DNA of 8,621 nucleotides from assembly GCA_002352605.1 (NCBI GenBank), contig DEIP01000028.1, positions 46,223 to 54,843 on the forward strand. The letters run 5' to 3'. The notes under the pieces were generated by a model that was given only the letters and a program-made list of their open reading frames with translations, was not told the DNA's origin and ran no database searches. The translations under genes were made by a program, and so were the position numbers. The stretch is from Desulfobacteraceae bacterium UBA2771. GTDB lineage: Bacteria > Desulfobacterota > Desulfobacteria > Desulfobacterales > Desulfosarcinaceae. Below are positions 1 to 5,211 of the stretch, piece after piece (the stretch's first letter is position 1; every line of letters begins with the position of its first letter).

Positions 1-1386
1 CCTGAAAACCCGTTTTTTCAGTTCAAATTTGCCGGCTTCAATCTTGGAAAAATCCAGAATATCGTTGATAATTCCCAGCAGTGCGTAAGCCGAGGTATGA
101 ATAATCTTCAGATAGCGCGCAATTTTGGGCGGCACCGCTTCGCCGAGTGCCAGATCCGTTGCGGCGATCACGCCGTTCATGGGGGTACGGATTTCATGGC
201 TCATATTGGCCAGAAACTCACTCTTGGCCCGGGTGGCGGTTTCGGCTATTTCTTTTGCCCGTTTCAATTCCCGGTCTTTTTGTTTGTGCCGGTCCATCTC
301 TATCTTCAGGCGCACGTGCGAGGCTTCGATCTTTCGATTAAGTTTCAGGATCATCCCGGTGAAGGTTAACAGGATGAGAAAGACCGCGCCGGCAAAAACC
401 AGCCAATGCCCATAGCTGTGCAGCACGTCCGTGATGGTAATTTCCCCCAAATCTTCATAGGGGCGTACCTTCAAAGCTTTTAAGCACTCGTGCACCGGCT
501 GATAATTCGAGGGGATGGTCCAGCCCGCGCAACCGGCCGCCGCGGCCGCAGGTGAACCCGGTGGCATTTGCAACAGGGCCACGGCAACTTTTTCGGCCAA
601 CCCGTTGAGGGTGTGCCGGACCCTGGCCATGGGCCAATTGGGGTATTCGCGCGTGGTGACCCAATACGGCCCGTGACCCGCCGTATCCTGAAGCCGTGAA
701 AACACGCGATAATTGGTCAGGTCGATTTTGCCCTCTGCGTTGAGATCCTCCAACGTCCCGGTTTTCACCGTTCCCGCATCGACCAGGCGATCCCGGACCG
801 CATACACGACCCGGTCGTGGCTTTCACCGAAACGAAGTTCCTGGAAGTCGCGGTAAGGATCGATTCCGTACACTTCCATTTCCCGCCGGGCCATGAGCCA
901 TCCGCCCAGTGAGGATTCAGAAACCGCCATGAAGGATTTGCCTTTGAGATCGCCCAGGGTACGGATCTCTTTCCGATCGCGGCGGCAAAAAATAACGCCG
1001 CCGTAATTGGTATACACACCGGCTTCGCCTTGCGTTTTAAGGGTTGCGATGCGATTGGCCTGGTACCCGTGCTCCAGTCCCACATAAAACGCTGAGTTGG
1101 CCAGGATAAAATCAACCTGCCCCTTTTGCACGCGGGGATAGATCTGGTCATGGGCCAGCGGAACAATGATGAAGCGTCGGCCGGTCACCCGTCTGGTGAG
1201 ATATTCGGCCGTGGGCGACCAGCTGTCCATACACCGCTTCGACCCCCTGACGGCAAGCACGCCGATCTTAAGCGGCGCCTCTTCAGCCCATGATGGGCCC
1301 GTAATCGAATTACTGAAAAGCAGGGCCGCGAACAAGAGAACATAAAACAAGCCGGTCCCGTATTTTTTATTTTCGAATGGCTTCAT
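1..1386 (-). CDS. Sensor histidine kinase with N-terminal PhnD-like periplasmic sensor domain (partial, 3' end beyond left edge)
   Basis: The frame reads without a stop from the ATG at 1386-1384 to the left edge, giving the first 462 residues. Residues 1-34 look like a Sec signal peptide: a KK-containing start, a hydrophobic core about 12-24, and a likely cut after SWA. Residues about 36-290 resemble the PhnD-type phosphonate/phosphate binding-protein fold; DAGTVKTGTLED at 203-214 is the characteristic ligand-side motif. A single membrane helix follows at about 327-346, then a charged coiled-coil linker. The dimerisation/phospho-acceptor box is EFLANMSHEIRTPMNG, with the phosphorylated His at residue 397, and IINDILDFSKIEAGK follows. 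The ATPase domain and any receiver domain are cut off. By family knowledge it should sense a periplasmic small molecule and autophosphorylate; the ligand is unknown. The start codon has only a weak AGG upstream and abuts an inverted repeat. It lies downstream of minE on the same strand but 303 bp away, so it is probably a separate unit. Confidence 0.9.
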   Translation of the reverse strand, partial: MKPFENKKYGTGLFYVLLFAALLFSNSITGPSWAEEAPLKIGVLAVRGSKRCMDSWSPTAEYLTRRVTGRRFIIVPLAHDQIYPRVQKGQVDFILANSAFYVGLEHGYQANRIATLKTQGEAGVYTNYGGVIFCRRDRKEIRTLGDLKGKSFMAVSESSLGGWLMARREMEVYGIDPYRDFQELRFGESHDRVVYAVRDRLVDAGTVKTGTLEDLNAEGKIDLTNYRVFSRLQDTAGHGPYWVTTREYPNWPMARVRHTLNGLAEKVAVALLQMPPGSPAAAAAGCAGWTIPSNYQPVHECLKALKVRPYEDLGEITITDVLHSYGHWLVFAGAVFLILLTFTGMILKLNRKIEASHVRLKIEMDRHKQKDRELKRAKEIAETATRAKSEFLANMSHEIRTPMNGVIAATDLALGEAVPPKIARYLKIIHTSAYALLGIINDILDFSKIEAGKFELKKRVFR

Positions 1387-1689
1387 CGAACCTGGTTCCA
1401 GGTTGTACGCGTGCGGCGGCGCATGTTCGATCGATTTCCGTCCGGGTCAATTATAACGTTCACGATCCTTATGGGCATTTACCAAGACGGTCGAGAACGA
1501 TCATCGTATGAAATTTCGTGGCGTGCCGAAGTGCGGAAAGAGGAGTAGCAAATCAGGAGGGTGATTCGTATAGCATCCCATGACCTTTCCGGTGTTGGGC
1601 GAAAAATAAGAAATGATTTAAAAGCGTACCCGAGGCGCCATCCACCGGGCAGCCTGCCCCTTTCGTCTGCACCGCGTGTGAAACCGCCG
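1387..1689. other. Intergenic region between minE and the histidine kinase
   Basis: I see no convincing gene here. On the minus strand a TATAAT hexamer at 1455-1450 lies 63 bases upstream of the kinase ATG, but I find no good -35 partner at 16-18 bp, so a promoter is only suggested. At 1647-1659 there is a short hairpin-capable sequence (GGGCA, GCC, TGCCC) downstream of minE. It lacks a T-tract on either strand and is not a convincing terminator. A plus-strand GTG at 1561 sits directly against AGGAGG with no spacing, and the frame behind it runs into minE antisense, so it is not a gene. Confidence 0.5.
1389..1404. repeat. Inverted repeat abutting the histidine kinase start codon
   Basis: AACCTGG and CCAGGTT are perfect 7-bp inverted arms separated by TT. 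On the minus strand the repeat ends two bases before the kinase ATG. The only Shine-Dalgarno-like bases (AGG) lie in the arm next to the start. It could be a protein-binding site or an RNA hairpin hiding the initiation region; a two-base loop would require the innermost pairs to open. Function is inferred only. Confidence 0.4.
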
Positions 1690-1962
1690 TTATGCCATTC
1701 GTCGCCTGGCCTTGGCAGATATGATGGGCGTATTGAACACCAGGGCCGACAGATCGTTGCGCCGGGTGATATCGAGTTTCAATTTTTCCCGATCGATGAC
1801 GAAATAGCGTGAGATCACCGCCACAATTTCATTTTGCATATCTGTCAGGGTATCCTCGGATACTTCCAAGCGGTCGTATACCAGGGCGAACTGCAGCCGT
1901 TTCTTGGCCGTCTCCTTGCTGCCGCTTTTGTTAAAGAACTTTTTCATCAAACCGTTTAACAT
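1690..1962 (-). CDS. minE: Cell division topological specificity factor MinE
   Basis: This 90-residue protein matches the MinE pattern and normal length (E. coli MinE has 88). The N-terminal part holds a short amphipathic membrane-targeting segment (LMKKFFNK, about 5-12), then ETAKKRLQFALVYDR (17-31), the anti-MinCD region that binds MinD and stimulates its ATPase. The rest, including LTDMQNEIVAVISRYFVIDREKLKLDI (39-65), is the dimerising topological-specificity domain. MinE drives the pole-to-pole movement of MinCD so that the Z-ring forms only at midcell. The start at 1962 lies 10 bases after the minD stop and has GGGG 8 bases upstream. The internal ATG at 1947 has no ribosome binding site and would remove the start of the membrane-targeting segment. 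It is the last gene of minCDE. Confidence 0.95.
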   Translation of the reverse strand: MLNGLMKKFFNKSGSKETAKKRLQFALVYDRLEVSEDTLTDMQNEIVAVISRYFVIDREKLKLDITRRNDLSALVFNTPIISAKARRRMA

Positions 1963-1972
1963 TGGATTACCC

Positions 1973-2773
1973 CTATTTTCCGAAACCGATCTTGGATCCG
2001 ATCTTTTTCCAGAAGGATTTGGAGACGCCGGGCACCTCGATGGGCAGTTCGGGCTGGCCGTTAAGGCGCAAGGCGATGCGCTTGAATGCCTGACCTGCTT
2101 TTGAATCGTCCTGCATCACAATGGGGATGCCGCTATTGGTGGAAACCACCACCTGATCATCCGCTTCAACCAGGCCCACCAGGTCGATGGACAACACATC
2201 GACCACATCCTCGTGGCTGAGCATCTCCCCCCGTTTCACCATGGTCGGGACGATGCGGTTGACCAGCAATTTTGACGGAATCTCTTTGGCGTACAACAAT
2301 CCGATCACCCGATCCGCATCCCGAATCGAGGAGACTTCGGGGGTGCAAACCACCACGGCTTCATCGGCGGCGGCCACGGCGTTTTCGAACCCACGCTCGA
2401 TGCCGGCCGGGCAGTCCATGAGGATAAAGTCAAACTCGTTGCGCAGCGTTTTGGAAATGCGGATCATGTCTTGGGGGGTCAAGGCGTCCTTGTTGTCACT
2501 TTGCGATGCCGGGATCAAAAAAAGGTTCTCGATGCGCCGGCTTTTGATGGCCGCCTGGCGCACTTTGCATTTGGTCCGGGCGACGTCCACGATGTTAAAT
2601 ACAATGCGGTTCTCAAGTCCCATGACCACATCGAGATTGCGGAGTCCGATGTCCATGTCCACAACAACCACCTTCTTGCCCTCCATCGCCAGGGCCGCGC
2701 CGATGGAAGCCGTGGCAGTGGTCTTGCCGACACCGCCTTTTCCCGATGATATTACGATAATTTTTCCTTGCAC
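1973..2773 (-). CDS. minD: Septum site-determining ATPase MinD
   Basis: This 266-residue ParA/MinD-family ATPase is of normal length. The deviant Walker A motif SGKGGVGKTT spans 10-19, with the signature lysine at 12 and the P-loop lysine at 17. DMDIGLRNLD (39-48) is the MinD-specific switch region and FDFILMDCPAGIE (114-126) covers Walker B. The C-terminus (about 252-266, SFWKKIGSKIGFGK) is the amphipathic membrane-targeting helix. MinD binds the inner membrane in its ATP form, recruits MinC to block FtsZ assembly near the poles, and is released by MinE. The start codon is GTG at 2773-2771, set by AGAGGTG five bases upstream. It lies 39 bases after the minC stop and 10 bases before minE, so the three genes form one operon. 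Confidence 0.97.
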   Translation of the reverse strand: MQGKIIVISSGKGGVGKTTATASIGAALAMEGKKVVVVDMDIGLRNLDVVMGLENRIVFNIVDVARTKCKVRQAAIKSRRIENLFLIPASQSDNKDALTPQDMIRISKTLRNEFDFILMDCPAGIERGFENAVAAADEAVVVCTPEVSSIRDADRVIGLLYAKEIPSKLLVNRIVPTMVKRGEMLSHEDVVDVLSIDLVGLVEADDQVVVSTNSGIPIVMQDDSKAGQAFKRIALRLNGQPELPIEVPGVSKSFWKKIGSKIGFGK

Positions 2774-2777
2774 GGTT

Positions 2778-2784
2778 CACCTCT
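2778..2784 (-). promoter_or_regulatory. Ribosome binding site fixing the GTG start of minD
   Basis: AGAGGTG on the minus strand lies four bases (AACC) before the GTG codon at 2773-2771. No ATG is available nearby in frame, and the first residues (QGKIIVISSGKGGVGKT) match the normal MinD N-terminus, so the GTG start is well supported. Confidence 0.75.
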
Positions 2785-2812
2785 ATTGTTTTTTGACGGT
2801 TAAGCACGGTGT

Positions 2813-3496
2813 TTATCGAATGACAGGCCAGGGAATGCGTTTGAACGGATTGGCCGCCAAATAGTCATCCACGACGATGACGCCATCCTCGATCTGGGCG
2901 AACTCAAGCGCGCCCTGGCCGGCGGCAGGCAGGCCGGCGGCCACAATCCCACCGATTTTTACCTGGGTCGGCCGAAAATCAAGCGCCAGTATGATGGCAT
3001 CGCCGTTGTCCGGCTGACCCGCGGCGGCGGTCCCCAACAAGCTGCCGATGACCAGGATGTCACCACCGGCAATCAGCTCGCAGCCGGGATTGACATCGCC
3101 CATGATAATCAGATGTTTTTTGGCGCGCACGCTTTGCCCGGAACGCACACGGCCTGCTAAAACCAGTGTGTCGCTGCGATGTTGGGCGATGAGGCTGCTG
3201 GCATTTTTCATCTTTAATCGTTTCTCTTCTCCGCGGTTTTTTTGCTGCGGTGCGACAATCTCTTTCAGTTTAAAAACATCTTTCAAGTAGGTAACGATTT
3301 GACGACGACGATCATCATCGCCTCGGCCGACACCGGTATCCAGAACCACCCGCGTCGCGTGTGCCATGTGTCTTAAGGGTTCGAAAAGCCGTGCCAACTC
3401 AGCCTGAATACGATCGAAAGGTGCATCGGGCGTAATGGTCACCCAAAGGCTGCTGCCGACACCCTTCATTCGTACGGCTGGCGTTTCTTCGATCAT
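2813..3496 (-). CDS. minC: Septum site-determining protein MinC, FtsZ assembly inhibitor
   Basis: The protein has 227 residues, close to the family size (E. coli MinC has 231). The N-terminal domain (about 1-85) is the FtsZ-antagonising part. A basic linker with many lysines follows (about 86-105). The C-terminal beta-helix domain (about 106-215) carries the conserved RSGQ (118-121), GDVNPG (133-138), AGGDILVIGSLLGTAAAG (143-160) and FRPTQVKIGG (174-183) elements that dimerise and bind MinD. It prevents FtsZ ring formation away from midcell when recruited to membrane by MinD. The ATG at 3496 has no obvious Shine-Dalgarno sequence. The frame is closed by a stop at 3511-3509, so only this start or the ATG ten codons in (residue 10) is possible. 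It is the first gene of minCDE. Confidence 0.95.
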   Translation of the reverse strand: MIEETPAVRMKGVGSSLWVTITPDAPFDRIQAELARLFEPLRHMAHATRVVLDTGVGRGDDDRRRQIVTYLKDVFKLKEIVAPQQKNRGEEKRLKMKNASSLIAQHRSDTLVLAGRVRSGQSVRAKKHLIIMGDVNPGCELIAGGDILVIGSLLGTAAAGQPDNGDAIILALDFRPTQVKIGGIVAAGLPAAGQGALEFAQIEDGVIVVDDYLAANPFKRIPWPVIR

Positions 3497-3599
3497 TGAT
3501 TGGGCGTGTCATTTATGTGTTGAAATGCGCTCCGGCCGATTCAGGCCGTAAACAAGCAGTACCGGACGATTGATTCGACGGTTTAAACCACACGTCTGC

Positions 3600-3629
3600 A
3601 CCATACTGAAAACACATATTGTGTGTCAA
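3600..3629 (-). promoter_or_regulatory. Candidate sigma70-type promoter of minCDE
   Basis: On the minus strand a consensus TTGACA (3629-3624) is followed after 18 bp by TATGGT (3605-3600), about 100 bp upstream of minC. The spacer holds an inverted repeat (ACACA, TAT, TGTGT; 3612-3624). A 10-bp direct repeat GAAAACACAT occurs at 3608-3617 and 3634-3643, flanking the -35 element. The -10 is imperfect (4 of 6 bases). The match is by eye and transcription is inferred. Confidence 0.45.
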
Positions 3630-3761
3630 GCACGAAAACACATCAATATATGGTATTATGGTCGGACGCCGAGGTTTCCTGAAGACAAATAAAAGTCCCC
3701 ATTGCATGGGATTCGTAAAAGTAGAAGCTCAGCCACACAATAACGGTTCGATATTTCAGGT

Positions 3762-3807
3762 GAATACTGAACGCGGAATACTGAACAATGGACAATGAAT
3801 ACCGAAT
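3762..3807. repeat. Short-period GAATACTGAAC repeat
   Basis: GAATACTGAAC occurs exactly at 3762-3772 and 3776-3786, and a degenerate copy GAATACCGAAT lies at 3797-3807. The low-complexity unit translates on the opposite strand into the VQYS/CSVF-type strings that such intergenic repeats produce. I see no coding function; role unknown. Confidence 0.6.
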
Positions 3808-3904
3808 CCTTGACAAGAATAAGAATCTCTGCAAACGTATATCCATTCCCTCCTGCCGCACGACCATCCACTGACCAAAGGAATCCGTGACCATCTCCTT
3901 GGTT

Positions 3905-3919
3905 TCCGGCTTCGCCGGA
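3905..3919. other. Short stem-loop upstream of khpA
   Basis: TCCGGC and GCCGGA form a perfect 6-bp stem around a three-base TTC loop, ending 38 bases before the khpA start codon. No T-tract follows on the plus strand, so it is not a standard terminator. It may be a leader hairpin. Confidence 0.35.
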
Positions 3920-3957
3920 TTCTGTGGGAAAGAAAAGAAATAACGAAAGGGTTCCCC

Positions 3958-4200
3958 ATGAAAAAGCTTTTAGTGAACGTCGCCAAGCAGCTCGTTGATT
4001 ATCCGGAGCAGGTAAAGGTAAACGAGATCGACGGTGGTCAAACATCGGTACTTGAACTATCGGTTGCCAAACAAGACATAGGGAAAATAATCGGAAGAAA
4101 GGGCAGAAACATTAAAGCTGTTCGTACCATCATGAATGCGGCCTCGGCGAAAATACACAAGCGGATTATCGTTGAGGTCTTGGAAGCGTCCACTTCCTGA
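3958..4200 (+). CDS. khpA: KH-domain RNA-binding protein, KhpA (YlqC/UPF0109) family
   Basis: This 80-residue protein matches the single-KH-domain family of about 75-82 residues. The N-terminal LLVNVAKQLVDYPEQVKV (4-21) is typical of the family, and the GxxG RNA-contacting loop is GRKG at 46-49 within GKIIGRKGRNIKAVRTI (42-58). KhpA proteins bind RNA, usually with the partner KhpB/Jag, and influence RNA turnover and cell division or elongation in Gram-positives; the role in this lineage is not established. The ATG at 3958 has AAAGGG ending about seven bases upstream. The gene stands alone, whereas family members are often found beside rpsP, rimM and trmD. It is divergent from minCDE. I see no clear terminator after it. 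Confidence 0.88.
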   Translation: MKKLLVNVAKQLVDYPEQVKVNEIDGGQTSVLELSVAKQDIGKIIGRKGRNIKAVRTIMNAASAKIHKRIIVEVLEASTS

Positions 4201-4305
4201 AGTGTCACAACTACGGACAGATCGACACGCCTTGCCTGATCTTATATAAAATCGGCGAACAAAAATCCGGCGCCATCTCTGTGGGTTTTATTATTTTCAA
4301 GGCCC

Positions 4306-4428
4306 TTACCGTCTCGCGATACCGCTTGCAGGTGCTTCGCCGGGCGTGCCCGGACCCCGAGAAAGATAGAGCGTTTTTGGACAATCTAAAGGCCCGATAG
4401 GACGTTTTTTTTGTTTTAACGACATCAT
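4306..4428 (-). CDS. Possible 40-residue small protein, unrecognised
   Basis: On the minus strand, AAAGGAGG (4443-4436) lies seven bases before tandem ATG codons at 4428 and 4425. The frame closes with TAA at 4308-4306 after 40 residues. The peptide begins MMSLKQKKRPIGPL, is basic, has one cysteine (16), and ends in a Gly/Pro/Ala-rich tail. The DNA for that tail contains a 14-bp perfect palindrome (4340-4353, CCGGGCGTGCCCGG with a CG/GC-rich core). I recognise no family. For: the unusually good ribosome binding site in a gap that otherwise has no gene. Against: very short length, low-complexity tail and no visible promoter. It lies opposite to its neighbours. Confidence 0.3.
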   Translation of the reverse strand: MMSLKQKKRPIGPLDCPKTLYLSRGPGTPGEAPASGIARR

Positions 4429-4509
4429 CTCAAATCCTCCTTTCCAATAAAGAACACCGGTCCATGTACAATCATCCGTCAGGGAAACCGCCAAGGTTTC
4501 GATTCGTGC

Positions 4510-4537
4510 TTGACAACCGTACGACGTGTTATAGAAT
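4510..4537 (+). promoter_or_regulatory. Candidate promoter of the tetR-tolC-hlyD operon
   Basis: A consensus TTGACA at 4510-4515 is followed after 16 bp by TAGAAT at 4532-4537 (5 of 6 matches to the -10 consensus), about 50 bp upstream of the regulator gene. The -10 hexamer forms the left end of the palindrome at 4532-4553. A repressor bound there would block RNA polymerase. Confidence 0.65.
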
Positions 4538-4553
4538 CTGACGTCGGATTCTA
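4532..4553. promoter_or_regulatory. Palindromic operator overlapping the -10 element, likely TetR-family binding site
   Basis: A 22-bp palindrome with arms TAGAATC (4532-4538) and GATTCTA (4547-4553) surrounds a palindromic GACGTC core (4540-4545). Only the T/G pair at 4539/4546 breaks the symmetry. Length and position, covering the -10 element and lying directly upstream of a TetR-family gene, fit an autoregulatory operator. Which protein binds is inferred from position. Confidence 0.6.
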
Positions 4554-4587
4554 GTTAATGAAGGTTCACTAACCGTACGGAGGCCAA

Positions 4588-5211
4588 ATGGTGGAAAAGA
4601 AAAAACTGTCAAGGAGAAAAATGGATAAGTTAAGGCATCGTCACCAGATGCTTGCTGCCGCACTCGATCTCTTTGCAGCGAAGGGATACCACAACGTTTC
4701 GATGCACGAGATTGCCGGGAAGGCCGAGTTTGCCATTGGTACGCTCTATTCGTTCTTTAAAAATAAAGAAGACCTTTATAAAGCCTTGATAGTGGAGATG
4801 ACAGATGAATACCACCGGATTCTGAGTGATGCTCTTTTTAAGGAGAATGACACATTGGCTGCCATTGGAGAATACATAGCCGCTAAAGCCGAATTTTTTA
4901 CCAACAGTGTTGCTACTTTGCGCCTTTATTTTGCTGAAACAAGGGGTGCGAGTTTCAATATTAAGGCAGGACTCGATCAGGACATTCGCAACCTATACGA
5001 TGAAATGATCGAAAAGCTGGCTTCCACTATGAAAAGGGGTATGGATCGGAAGGTGTTAAAGGAAGGGGATCCTTATTACATGGCTGTAACTTTGGAGGGG
5101 ATCACCAACGCTTTTCTTTTCTGCTGGTTGGAAGATCCAAAGCGCCATTTGTACGCGTCTAATGTTCCGATGATCAAGGAGCTGTTTCTAAACGGGTGCC
5201 TGACCAAATGA
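4588..5211 (+). CDS. TetR/AcrR-family transcriptional regulator, first gene of the efflux operon
   Basis: The 207-residue protein is of normal TetR-family size. The N-terminal helix-turn-helix domain covers about residues 15-63: LAAALDLFAAKGYHNVSMHEIAGKAEFAIGTLYSFFKNKEDLYKAL, with the typical GTLYxxFxxKEDL recognition and boundary motif. The remainder is the ligand-binding/dimerisation domain, which is variable and does not reveal the ligand. Such regulators usually repress their own promoter and the adjacent efflux genes until a toxic compound binds; the palindrome over the -10 box supports this. Two starts have ribosome binding sites: the ATG at 4588 (GGAGG, four-base spacing) and the in-frame ATG at 4621 (AAGGAG, four-base spacing). 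I use the first. Both keep the HTH; the difference is an 11-residue basic extension (VEKKKLSRRK). The stop overlaps the tolC start as ATGA. Confidence 0.9.
   Translation: MVEKKKLSRRKMDKLRHRHQMLAAALDLFAAKGYHNVSMHEIAGKAEFAIGTLYSFFKNKEDLYKALIVEMTDEYHRILSDALFKENDTLAAIGEYIAAKAEFFTNSVATLRLYFAETRGASFNIKAGLDQDIRNLYDEMIEKLASTMKRGMDRKVLKEGDPYYMAVTLEGITNAFLFCWLEDPKRHLYASNVPMIKELFLNGCLTK

Larger units (their letters stand above)
3497..3957. other. Divergent intergenic region between minC and khpA
   Basis: This 461-bp stretch separates minCDE from the plus-strand KH-protein gene. It holds the candidate minCDE promoter (3600-3629), a short-period repeat (3762-3807) and a hairpin-capable sequence close to khpA (3905-3919). 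Open frames here are short and repetitive and do not look like genes. A TTGACA at 3810-3815 on the plus strand could belong to a khpA promoter. The nearest TATA-like hexamer (3838-3843) is 22 bp away, too far for a standard promoter, so I do not call one. Confidence 0.5.
4201..4587. other. Intergenic region between khpA and the TetR-family gene
   Basis: This 387-bp gap holds the possible minus-strand small ORF (4306-4428) and, at its right end, the promoter and operator of the efflux operon. T-rich runs at 4285-4299 and 4405-4418 are not preceded by convincing stems, so I do not call a terminator. Nothing else is recognisable. Confidence 0.5.

Noticed and set aside
455..1166. Minus-strand open frames inside the kinase region
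   Set aside because: They are in other frames than the continuous 462-codon kinase frame, which carries a signal peptide, PhnD-like motif and H-box.
1647..1659. Possible terminator after minE
   Set aside because: The stem is only 5-6 bp and no T-tract follows on either strand.
1561..1812. Plus-strand frame starting with GTG after AGGAGG
   Set aside because: The ribosome binding site touches the start codon with no spacing, the peptide has no recognisable pattern, and its 3' half is antisense to minE.
2187..2864. Long plus-strand frame opposite minD (225 codons)
   Set aside because: It is a shadow of minD, whose family match is unambiguous; the Ser/Thr-rich product is typical of an antisense shadow.
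3810..3843. Possible khpA promoter (TTGACA and TATATC)
   Set aside because: The spacing is 22 bp, beyond the usual range, and no better -10 lies at 16-18 bp.
3643..4045. Minus-strand frames across 3643-4045
   Set aside because: They overlap khpA antisense and read through the short-period repeat, giving repetitive strings without a family match.
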